Source of the DNA: Plecoglossus altivelis
Taxonomy: Eukaryota; Chordata; Actinopteri; Osmeriformes; Plecoglossidae
Direction of reading: 5' to 3'
DNA: 64,000 nt
NCBI GenBank assembly: GCA_036571765.1
Contig: BROE01000010.1
Span: 12,849,057 to 12,913,056 of the forward strand
The notes beneath the pieces were generated by a model. It made no database searches. It saw only the letters and a program-made list of their open reading frames with translations, and was not told where the DNA came from. Made by a program: the position numbers and the translations under genes. The first letter of the stretch is position 1. Each line of letters opens with the position of its first letter. Positions 1-10,577 of the stretch are shown piece after piece.

Positions 1-563
1 GCCATGCTAAGCAGGAGCACCAGTCAGGACATTGGCTAATGACCTGAACACTGATAGCGGGCCGAGGAGTACACAGTACCAGACAACATATACAAACTGG
101 TAGAGAGAGAGGGAGAGAGAGTAGTTGCCAGACAGCATGAGGGCAAAGGGAGAGAGAGTATCCAGTGATATCAATAATTCCGGTGTTTAACCTGTCTCTT
201 TGATCTCCTAGACACATCCACACAAACATACTTCCGCTCATACATAACCAGTCATGCACACACCCACACCAATACACATCTGGACAGACTAACACAACCC
301 ACTGGACTTTTTCTGACATCTCGCGGAAAACCCCCTGATTGTACCTGGCGTCACTGATTGGACATGCTTGTTTCCACAGTGACCCCTGTAAACACCATGC
401 TAACGGAAGTACCTTTGGAAAACATAAACCAACACACACATCATATACACAAGCAAAGGCTAACACACAGAATAACACAGACCACTAAAATCTACTTTAA
501 ATATAGAGATTAAATTGAACATAAAATTCCCGCCTAGTCAAAGTCTGTTTTTGTCCAGAACTG

Positions 564-1165
564 TATTCAGCAGAATCCCAAGGGATTATCTACTTTGGAG
601 GAGAGGAGACAGGAGAGGAAAGGAGACATGAGAGGAGAGATGAAGGTGGAGAAGACGGACAATGAAGGAAGAAGAGAGGCAAAATTGAGGGAGGGAGGAG
701 GAGAGATGTGGATAGCTGAGGAGAGAAGAGGAGGGGAGAGGTGAAGGGAGAGGAGAGGACAGCAAAGGAAACTAGATGAGGGGGGAGAGGAATGAAGTAA
801 AGGGGTGAGGAGAACAGTGAAGGGGAGAGGACAAGAGGACACGAGGGTGAGTGGGATTAAAATAGGAGGAGAGAGAAGGAGCAGACAGGAGGGGAGAAAA
901 GGAACGAGAGAGCAGCAGTGCATTCTGGGGAACAGGGAAGAAATAAGACTCTTCCAGGAGAGTAATCCTCTCTGTCACATCAATATGACAATAACCACAT
1001 CACACACACACCCACCACACACCCTTCTCTCTATCTCTCTCTAGAAGCCCAGACTGGAAGCACAGTGGAGTACTGGGTGCAGGGTGTAACAATGGTCTGG
1101 AGTACAGGAAGGAAGGAAGGAAGGAAGGAAGGAAGGAAGCAAGGAAGGAAGGAAGGAAGGAAGGA
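564..1165. repeat. Left copy of a 602-bp direct duplication flanking an N gap
   Basis: The block from 564 (tattcagcagaatccc) to the gap recurs at 1176 with a constant offset of 612. It ends in a (GGAA)n run at about 1107-1165. I saw one base difference, at the start of the GGAA run. This pattern is typical of two contig ends carrying the same sequence placed on either side of a gap. Confidence 0.9.
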
Positions 1166-1175
1166 NNNNNNNNNN
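1166..1175. other. Assembly gap (10 N)
   Basis: Ten N bases interrupt a (GGAA)n microsatellite. Identical sequence on both sides suggests the gap size is nominal and the true allele may hold only one copy. Confidence 0.98.
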
Positions 1176-1777
1176 TATTCAGCAGAATCCCAAGGGATTA
1201 TCTACTTTGGAGGAGAGGAGACAGGAGAGGAAAGGAGACATGAGAGGAGAGATGAAGGTGGAGAAGACGGACAATGAAGGAAGAAGAGAGGCAAAATTGA
1301 GGGAGGGAGGAGGAGAGATGTGGATAGCTGAGGAGAGAAGAGGAGGGGAGAGGTGAAGGGAGAGGAGAGGACAGCAAAGGAAACTAGATGAGGGGGGAGA
1401 GGAATGAAGTAAAGGGGTGAGGAGAACAGTGAAGGGGAGAGGACAAGAGGACACGAGGGTGAGTGGGATTAAAATAGGAGGAGAGAGAAGGAGCAGACAG
1501 GAGGGGAGAAAAGGAACGAGAGAGCAGCAGTGCATTCTGGGGAACAGGGAAGAAATAAGACTCTTCCAGGAGAGTAATCCTCTCTGTCACATCAATATGA
1601 CAATAACCACATCACACACACACCCACCACACACCCTTCTCTCTATCTCTCTCTAGAAGCCCAGACTGGAAGCACAGTGGAGTACTGGGTGCAGGGTGTA
1701 ACAATGGTCTGGAGTACAGTAAGGAAGGAAGGAAGGAAGGAAGGAAGGAATGAAGGAGGGAGGGAGGGAGGGAGGGA
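1176..1777. repeat. Right copy of the duplication flanking the N gap
   Basis: This repeats 564-1165 essentially base for base. Past the shared part it continues into a GGAA/GGGA-rich run to about 1790 and then unique TG-rich sequence, so this copy probably represents the real continuation. Confidence 0.9.
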
Positions 1778-4700
1778 GCGGGGAGGGAGGGAGGAGTGTG
1801 TGCATTGTATGTGTCAGGTATCTGTGCTGGGTGTTTGTGTCTGCACAGGTGTTTGTATATCAGTGCACTGTTTGACAATATGTCTGTACTGTGTTCATTT
1901 CCGTATAGTGTGTGTGTGTCTACAGCTTGTATGTATCTGTAGAGTGTGTGTGTATTGCATGTGTGTATATTATAATGCAGAGTGCTGTCGTTAGTGCTGC
2001 TAAGAGCAGATCATTTGGTTAACCCATTTCTTCCTCTAAGCCTGCTCTGACTGCAACTAGTTATCCTCTGGAAAGTATAAATAGAATCAGAACACACTCA
2101 CACACTCACAGGTAAAGGCACTGGTGTCACGCAGATCCTTAAGGCTACTCTGTGTGTAGATGTGTGTGTGTGTCACATCAACATCAGTTACTGTACTCTG
2201 GCTGATTCAGTCTGCCTGGTCTGCTGCTCTTCTCTTATTGGTCGATGCACTATCTGGTCATCCTATCAGATCAGAGAATGAAGCCGTGTGTAGAATTACA
2301 ACGAGCATCCTATTCTGGTTTTCTGCACCCCCTCCTTTTCTCTCCCTCCTTTTCCCTCTCTGTCCTCTCTCCCCTTTCTGTTTCTCCATCTTTCTCTCAC
2401 TCCATTACATTGTTCTCCCTCTCTCTGTCTCTTACTCCATTTATGTCTCTCCATCTCTGTTTCTCCACCTCCTCCCGCTGTCTTTTAATCCCTCTCTCTC
2501 TGTCACTCTCTCTGTCGATATTTTTCTCCCTCTCATTCTCCCCCTCTTCCTCCCTTTCTCTCCCTCCCTCCATTTCTCGCTCTCCTTCTCTCTGGCCAGG
2601 TGAGGGCCAGTGGTGTTCCTGGTCCAGTACAAATGTGAAAAGGCATGATCACTGCCTGACTCTGAATAGACTGTGCCTATTTTATTGTGTAAATAAGGTT
2701 GATGGCATTGGAAGGTTCCAGAGTGTTGGAAGGACAGTCTGTCCTATGTAGGGTCTGAATAGAGTGTGGGGTTTGATCGAGGGGGCGAGGTCTAAATGCA
2801 GTACGGACCTTGGCGGGTTGAATGTTTTTTCGTGGAAAGGTTCTGTAGGGTGGTGGGGATGGGTTTACAATTGGGGGGTGGGGACAGACTTGCTGACAAA
2901 CTGTGTGGTTTTCATGTGAGGATATCTTGTAAAAGGGTGTCAAACATCTCTCTCTTTCCCCATCCCTCTCTTCTTTGCTCAGAATGCATAAAGAAATCAG
3001 TTTGTCTTACATTTGTCATAAGTATTTTGATATGTGGGTGAACGGAGTGGTGTGTGCTGGGAGGGGTGTGCCATACAAGCAGGGAGGAGAGGGGAGGAGA
3101 GACAAAGGGAGACTGGAAGTGAAAAGGGGAAGAGATGAGAGAAGGAAGGATAAAAGTGGATGAAAACGGAGGATGGGTGAGAAGTGAAAGAGAAGAGTGG
3201 AGCCGAAGTGGAGTGGGGGGAGGAGAGAAGAGGCGAGGAAAAGGAAGGAAAGGAGGGGAGAGAGGAGGGGAGAGAAGAGAAAAGAAGAGAAGAGAGGAGA
3301 GATGAGATAAATAGGTCACAGAGTGACAGCAACCCAGGGATGTAGAAGTGATTCTGTCTGTCTCTGAGGAGTGTGGGTGTGTGTGTGTGTGTGTGTTTGA
3401 TTCCAAGGGTTTGCTGTGCATGTGTTTGTGCATGCTTGCATATGCCTGTGCAGTGTGTATGAGTGCAGTGTGCAGTGTGACACTGACGAAGGGCCTACTA
3501 CAACACAATCTGGAGGGAAAGGTTCCCTCTGGGAGTAGCCATCACAGTGTCCAATCAGATACCAGCACTGCACACTAGCGTGGCCTATCATAAGCCAGAA
3601 GTTGTACGAGAGTGATCAAAACAGACTCTGGAAATTCCTGAAACATTTTAGCGAAATACTTTTAATATCTATGTTTTTCCGAGTTAAATATTTACATAAA
3701 TAGAACAAAACTATTCAGGATGTATAAAAGCATGTTTTTGGAGGCTCCATCATGGATTTCTCTTTCACATTAGGTCTTACAGTTAGCTCAAAACATGCTT
3801 TTTAGCTTGAATTCTTCCTGAGTTGAACTCATCTCTTTGTGTTGCTGTTGTTTTTTGGTCTCCCAGTGCTGAGGAGTCTGCGCCCAATGCTTCTGCTGTT
3901 TTCTGTATTCACACTCCATCAACACAAATAGTTCATCATATGATGGATATGATTTGGCTTAACGTTCACACAAACATACAGTATGTATATACATGCCAAA
4001 ATGCACACACACACAGTGAGCTATTTATTTCTTAGCCATTCCTTTGTGTGAGTGTGCGTGAGTGTGCGTGTGTACTACACGTGTGTAGTGTGTACTGTAA
4101 GTGCGGAGTGTGTGTGTGTGTGTTTGACCTACATTTGGCAGGGCTGGGTGCACAAGCGTGAAACTGCCTCAGATCACCAGAGAACTGCTCAGCACGAAGC
4201 CCTCTGATTGGCTGCTCCTCGGCGGCCTGACTACTGCACTGGCATCACCCAGGGAGGAGAGAGGGATAGGGTAGGGGTTTGAGGTGGGGGGGGGGGTTAA
4301 AGCCAGAGATAGAGGGAAGAAAAGGAAGAGCAGGGGGTAGATGGAGAGAGAGAGTGTGTGTGTGTGTGTCAGAGAGACAGAACAGATAGAGGGGAATGAA
4401 AAAGGGAAGGAGAGGGAGAGAAGGGGGGAAAAGGAAGAGGCAAACTGAGATGGGGGAGGGGGATAATGCCATGCTCCAATTAGAAACAGTGATGCTTACC
4501 AGCGTATGTGGCTCTCTCTCTCTCTCTCTCTCTCACTCTTTCTGTGTGCTCTTGGTTGCTTCAGTTCATGTTTAAGTGTTTTGATAGTGTGTGTGTATGT
4601 GTGATGTGTGTGTGATGTGGATGTGATGTGGATGTGTGTGTGTGAGTGGATGCTGAGCTCAGTGTTTCTGCTCTTCTGAGTCTTCATCAGGCAAGAGAGA

Positions 4701-7406
4701 TAGAGACCAAAAGAGAGATAGAGGAAAATGTAGGAAATGTAGGAAAAGGGGAAGAGAGAGAGGATTTGTCCGCTCGTCCCTCCAGAACTGACTTCCTCTC
4801 TCTCCTAGAGATCCACAGGCGCAAAGTATTGTGGGAATCACTATAGCACCACTCACTGCTTTCATCTTTAAGTTGTTTCCATAGAAACCTTGTGGTAAAT
4901 GACTGGTATCTCCTTCTCACTCTCTCCACCTCTGTTTCTCTCTCGCTCCTCATCATTCTTATTCCGTCGCTTCCTTTCCTCTTATCACCCCTCTCATCCC
5001 TTCTTGTCTCTTCTCTCTCCTCTCCTGTCTCTTTTCTCTCAATCACGTTCCCTCCATTGTTCTCGCTCTCAATTTTTCTCTGTTTCTCTCTCTCTGTCTC
5101 TCTCTCTCCCTCTCACCATCCGTCTCTCTAGCTTACTCTTCCTCTTTCTAGCCCTCTGTCTCTCTGTGTATCAGTTCATTGATTGTTGGGTGAAGCATCA
5201 TTGGGTGACGTCATTGTTCAACATGACGCTTCAAAGTATCAGCAGAATCTGTAACATCCTCAGTTGGTTGGGTTATTCAAGCTATGAGTTGCTCTGATCA
5301 ACAATGGCACACACACACTTCAGATTCTTTGTTTAAATCCTCCAAATACATTCATTTAGAAGGAATTCAAATACTCACCAATGTCTCCAATTGCACAGAC
5401 ACGTGAGCAGGTGTCGAACGATAGTATATTTTCAAAATCAATAATGATAGGGTGGGGGATAGTGGAGGGGAAGGCTTGACTGCCATATTGTGTGATTTGT
5501 TTTTTCATAACTTTTTAGCATAAGTGCTATCTAAGGTTTTTGGCCCCTTACAGGCAGTCTGACATTGAAGCCTTAACTCCAAGTCCAATTCCCAGAATCT
5601 CCAAGTTAGGCTGCCCTCATACATAGAGGACTCGTTTGCTTTTGCTAAATGATCACAAAACATTTTTTAATCAGACATACGTAAGTTTCAGTATGTGTCA
5701 GTGTGTTTTATGTTACTATTCTTTGCTATGAGGAACAATTACGAGAAGTGAGAGGACACCATTCATCTTCATCAGTTATATGTCACCCTCAACCAATCAG
5801 AATCCTGCGCTTGGGCTCAGGTAGCGTTGTGTCTTCCACACAGCCAAGTTGTTATGGCAGAAACATCTTAAGGTCTCAGGTTTCAGACTTCAGTAAATAC
5901 ATTGTCATTTCCCTCCCACCTTTACGCATGTGATTTTTTAGATTGGGATGTTTGAACAGTGTTGCGTTGTCTGAGCCCAAGTCAACAATGCAATCTTGCC
6001 AGACAAACCTGGTAGAACTCAACAGAATGATTATTATTATTGATATGATGCAATTATAAGCAAGTGTTTGCCTTAGTCTGGCAGCCAGGGAGCAATAGAT
6101 GTTTGACTATTGAATATTGAACATCTGGAGTGGACATTGGTCAGCAGTCAAATCACTGACTGGTGTAGAATGCTCATTACATCCACAGCGAAAAGTACAC
6201 ACACACACGCATACATACAAATGCCCACATGGCAGTTAGAGTGAAGACTTTCTGCATCCACAGCGCACATACAGACACACACACACACACAGCAGGAGAG
6301 CACCGCTCCCAGCATATGTGCCGGTTTCCATGGAGACACGGAGTTAAAAATAACATGGGCGATGGCTTGTCTCGTGCCATTCTCTCAACATGGCAGACAT
6401 ACACACTTTGCTGTTTGTGTGAATATGTACGTGTATCATACGGTATGTTAGTGTATCCTCTGTATGTGTGTGTGTCTTTGTGGTAGATTACAGTGGTAGT
6501 ACATCCTTGTGCTATTTCAAAGCCTGTCTGAGACCCTTGACATTAGACACGAGATAGATAGAGAAAGAGAGAGAGAGAGAGAGATAGATAGATAGATAGA
6601 TAGAGAGATATGGTTGAGGGATAGAAAGAGTTTTAAAAAGGGAGGTTGATCGTAGCTGAGTGAAAGAAGTGAGACATAAATTGGGGTAAATATAGATTGA
6701 GAGAAAAAGAACAATGCAAAGAGGTAGACGGACAGTAGGAAAGAGATGGAGAGAGAGATGGAGCAGTGGAGAGATGGAGAGCTGAAAAGAGAGAGAGGTC
6801 ACCAAGAGATTTGTTCATTCCAGGCATTTGAATGATTCAGTGAAATCTGTCCAAAGTAACTTATGCAAGCGATGGGTGTAGCTTCTCGGGATACACACTA
6901 ATCACGCCTTTCATTTGATGTGTATGAGCATTTTTGTGTACGCTGTCTTGTGTGTGTGTGTGTGTGTGTGATTGAGTGAGTGAGTGTGTGTGCTATACTG
7001 ATGTGTGTGTGTGTCCTATACTTATGTACGTGCGTGTTGGTGTTGGTTATAATATACTTTATCATGCAAAGTATGACAAAATCATTGCGCAATTAACAGA
7101 TCCCCCTCCACTCTCATTATTCATGAATGAGTCATCACCAGTTGCCACGGGAACACCGCCAGGAACAACTTTACAATATTGATGAACTGGAGGTCACCGA
7201 GGTTACCACGGGACCCCCAAATCACTTAGAGAAACAAACAATGAAGTCCTGTCTGAGATTGGAACACAGGACGCTGTGATTTTGTGTGTTTATCATTGTG
7301 TGTTTGGGCACATGTACATTTCTAATAAACTTAATTTTGCAGGTTTTCATGTAAACTTGGAGGATCTTTGTGCTTCGATGGTCAACATGGTTGTTGCAAA
7401 GCACTC

Positions 7407-7439
<33 letters not shown>

Positions 7440-8084
7440 GTGAGGCTGACAAAAAAACACTCCCTCATGTATAAGTGTGCAACGCTGTCTGTAAATGCAT
7501 GATAGCAGCTTACCATGTACCATTGCACGGTGGTGTGGTGTGTTGGTCACAAGGGGGCGGTATTGTTTATGGTACTGACTCTTTTACCCCACCTGTGACA
7601 TCATCGGCACGTGACCAACCAGGCAGTAACAGACTGGAGCAGAAATATTGCAGATATGGATGTTTTTCTATGAAGTGTGTGTAAATGTAATCAGTGAATT
7701 GAAATTATGAGTGTATATGTGCTTGTGTGTGTGTCTGTGTGTATGTGTGGAAGGACAGGAGTCTGTTGAGGGGAGAAGATAGAGGCAGGGTGAGACAATA
7801 GTTACAGCCAATACAGAAAGGAAGAAAGAAAGATTAAGATGTCTTTTCGCTGCATACACAGATCAAGCTTGACTTTTGCTCCATGAATCCGTGAGTCTAT
7901 GGATCTCCCTACAGAGGGTGGTACAAAAAAAGACAAAAAAAATTTGCACATGGAATACAGACAGACAGAAAAAGAAAGAAGTGTGTTTCTTATGAAGAGA
8001 GAGGTTGGCCTCTCTCACTCATGGTGCTGCTTGTAATGATGACAGACATGCCTGTCTCTTTCGTTGCACAGAGTTACACATCGA

Positions 8085-8545
8085 CTTACTTACGTACCAG
8101 TCTGCTACCAGTTATCCTTGTTGTATAGATATCGCTTATACACATCTGTCTGCTAGCCTGCTAGCGTACACACAGAGCTGTGGAACCAATCAAATGTGTA
8201 AATCTCCCTGCCAATGCATGAGAGTTGGCAGCTCTGTATCCATCCGTGTGTTATAGATACCACTCATATACATCCGTCTGATTGCCTGCTAGCCTACCCA
8301 TCCCTGTGGTATGGATACCACCAGACCTGCCAACACTCACGCACTGGCCGTGAGATACACGTATTTGATTGGTTACACACGCTGTGGAACCAATCAAATG
8401 CATGCGAGTTGGCAGCTCTGGATACCACTAATACACATCAGTCTACTAGCCTGCTAGCCTACCCCTCCCTATGGGCTAGATACCACTTATAAATATCAGT
8501 CTGTTAGCCTGATAGCCTACCCATCCCTCTGGTATAGATATCAGC
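8085..8545. repeat. Degenerate minisatellite with CTGCTAGCCTAC core
   Basis: Four to five imperfect units share the order ATACACATC, GTCTG, CTAGCCTGCTAGCCTAC, CCATCCCT, GGTATAGATACCAC. A second motif (tgtggaaccaatcaaatg, then gagttggcagctctg) occurs twice, at about 8178-8232 and 8381-8419. There is no coding signal. Confidence 0.7.
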
Positions 8546-9318
8546 TGACCTGTGCGGCATGAGGCTCAAACTGATCTCCTGGAACATGGACAATGTCTTC
8601 ATGCCAAACTTCAGCAGCACTGCCAGACTCCTGCAGCTCTGCTAAACACTCACTGTGCGAGTGTGCGTGCTTCTCTCTCTCCAGCGTGGAATAATTCAGC
8701 CTGTCTGATAATCCGCTCTAATCTGGAGCAAGCTCAGATGGTGACCTTGGCGCTGGAGCTGGAGTTTTCTGATCCACACACACTCATACAGACATACACA
8801 CACACCAAAGTAAATCTGTAGTGCAGGTTTCTATACAGTAGTAGAATTTTGTTTCAGTGAAGGATGGCTGGTTGTAGATCAGACACCTGAAAGTGCTCTT
8901 AACCTCACTAAAGGTTGCTAGTTTGAATCCCCGGAAATCCCAACATAGAACAGTTGGAGGCCAAATAAGTGAAACACAGACACACATACAGACACACTCC
9001 CTGAACATCAACACACAACAGATTCTCATTCCTTTGCAGAAAGGGTTGCCTCTTCAGCACTGTGGATTAATACAGTGTGGCTTGTGTGTGTGCACACATT
9101 CATCCTTCAGTGTGTGAGAGAGAGAAGACCACCCCACCCCCCACCCCCCCTGTTTTTGTGCTGATGTGGACTCCCCCGTATGACGGGTCATACAGAGATT
9201 ACTGTCATGGAGAGAGCAGGACTGATCCATCTGTAACCCCCTAGGAGGGGTTCAGGGGAGGGGCCCGAGGGAGGGAGAGTGGGTGGGGGTCTACAGATGT
9301 TGTTTGTCCGGATGTTTA

Positions 9319-9392
9319 TAGGAGACAGAGAGAGAACGAGAGAGAGAGAGCAAGAGAGAGAGAGTGAGAGAAAGAGCGAGAGAGAGAGAGAG
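9319..9392. repeat. (GA)n-rich microsatellite
   Basis: Interrupted GAGA/GAAC purine run about 130-200 bp upstream of the candidate first exon at 9520. Its open frames are artefacts of composition. Confidence 0.85.
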
Positions 9393-9519
9393 ACATGGTT
9401 GAAGACTGAGGTTGAGAGACGTGTAAAAAGGGGAAAAGGACGGACAGAGAGAGAGAGATATTGAAAGAGAGAGGCAAGGTAGAGAGTGGAAGAGAGAGGC
9501 AAGGTATTTTAGGTTTGCC

Positions 9520-9568
9520 ATGGCTCTGACCTGTCTGGGACTGAGCTGCGTTCCTCTCCGATCTAAAG
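9520..9568 (+). CDS. nhs: nhs candidate alternative first exon a (16 codons)
   Basis: ATG in a good context (gccATGG) opens MALTCLGLSCVPLRSK and reaches a donor AAAG|GTACAG. It ends with one extra base, exactly what exon 12539 needs to restore the conserved AVSNLEVES. Alternative first exons are known for mammalian NHS and its paralogues. I cannot confirm transcription. The match in phase plus start context is the evidence. Confidence 0.55.
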
Positions 9569-10515
9569 GTACAGTATGTCGTATGATATTGTGTGTGTGT
9601 GTGTTTTGGTGTGTGAGTGTGTTTGCGTGCATATGTTTGTGTGCATCTCTGCCTCCCTCCCCAGATTCTAACTCTTGTGTGGTCTCAAACAGTCTCAAAC
9701 ATCAGTACAGCTGATGTGTGTTATGTAAGTTTGCAACTACATCTGATGGCTGGCTACTTCTGACTTCTGATTGGCTGACTGGTAGGCTGGATAATTTGGG
9801 GCTGCAACACCACTGTAAGCTGCTGACATTGCACCTGCAGACCCAAAGAGGAAAGGAGAGAGGAGGAAGAGAGATAACCCAGAATAGCAGATCAAGAAAG
9901 TGAGGGAGACAGGAGAATGGATGGAAAGATAATGTGAGAGATAGGAGAGGGATGGAGGGAGGATGGGAAAAATATGAGCGAGGGGACCAAGTGAGAAGAG
10001 AGAAAGGAGGGGCGCAAACCAATGAGTTGGCCAGTCCAGAGGTGGAGGGCTTCAGCCATATTTGTGCATCTGCTCTCAAGTCCTGGGGCTGATGGGTAAC
10101 TCTCAGGGACGGCGGCTGAGGACAAGTAGGAGGCGCCAGCCTGAGAGAGGACCGCAGCAGGCCAGAGGATACACAGGTACAACAGGACAAACAAACGGTC
10201 CATGGACCAGACAGGACTGGATAAAACAGAACAGGACAGAAGAATTCTTCTTAAGATACAGAGTTGAGTCAGCAAGGCGAAAAGGGCCTTCTACAATAAA
10301 GATATTTTTGGTGTACTGGTTCCACAACCAGTATGTGGAAATGTGAGGTAACTGATAAGCTACTAGTGTGTATTTGTGCTGTTGTTGTTATTTGTTGTGG
10401 TAGGTTGGGGTCTTGCAGTGGTGAAATCTGGTTGCCTGGACTGAGGCATCTGGTTAGCAGAGACGGACTCTTCTGTCTGCTACACTGTTCTGTTGAAGCT
10501 TAGCAGAAACACTGC

Positions 10516-10577
<62 letters not shown>

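Larger units (their letters stand above)
1..9519. other. Non-coding, repeat-rich DNA upstream of the first nhs exon found
   Basis: I find no exon here that I can support. The open frames are low-complexity: purine-rich strands read as Arg/Glu/Gly or, on the other strand, Ser/Leu/Pro, and TG/CA tracts read as Cys/Val or His/Thr. Simple repeats include (TG)n near 3375-3395, 6951-6970 and 7408-7442, (TC)n at 4511-4534, GA/GATA at 6555-6608 and (GA)n at 9319-9392. Because the canonical long first exon of vertebrate NHS lies far upstream of exon 2, this is most likely nhs intron 1 or 5' flank; that placement is inference. Confidence 0.6.

Noticed and set aside
567..1656. Open frames of 68-118 codons repeated on both sides of the gap
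   Set aside because: They are the two strands of a GA-rich block and its duplicate; residues are Ser/Leu/Pro or Arg/Glu/Gly only, with no domain.
2160..2751. Overlapping plus-strand frames of 147 and 168 codons
   Set aside because: Driven by a CT-rich tract (Ser/Leu/Pro/Phe); no splice or start context and no recognisable motif.
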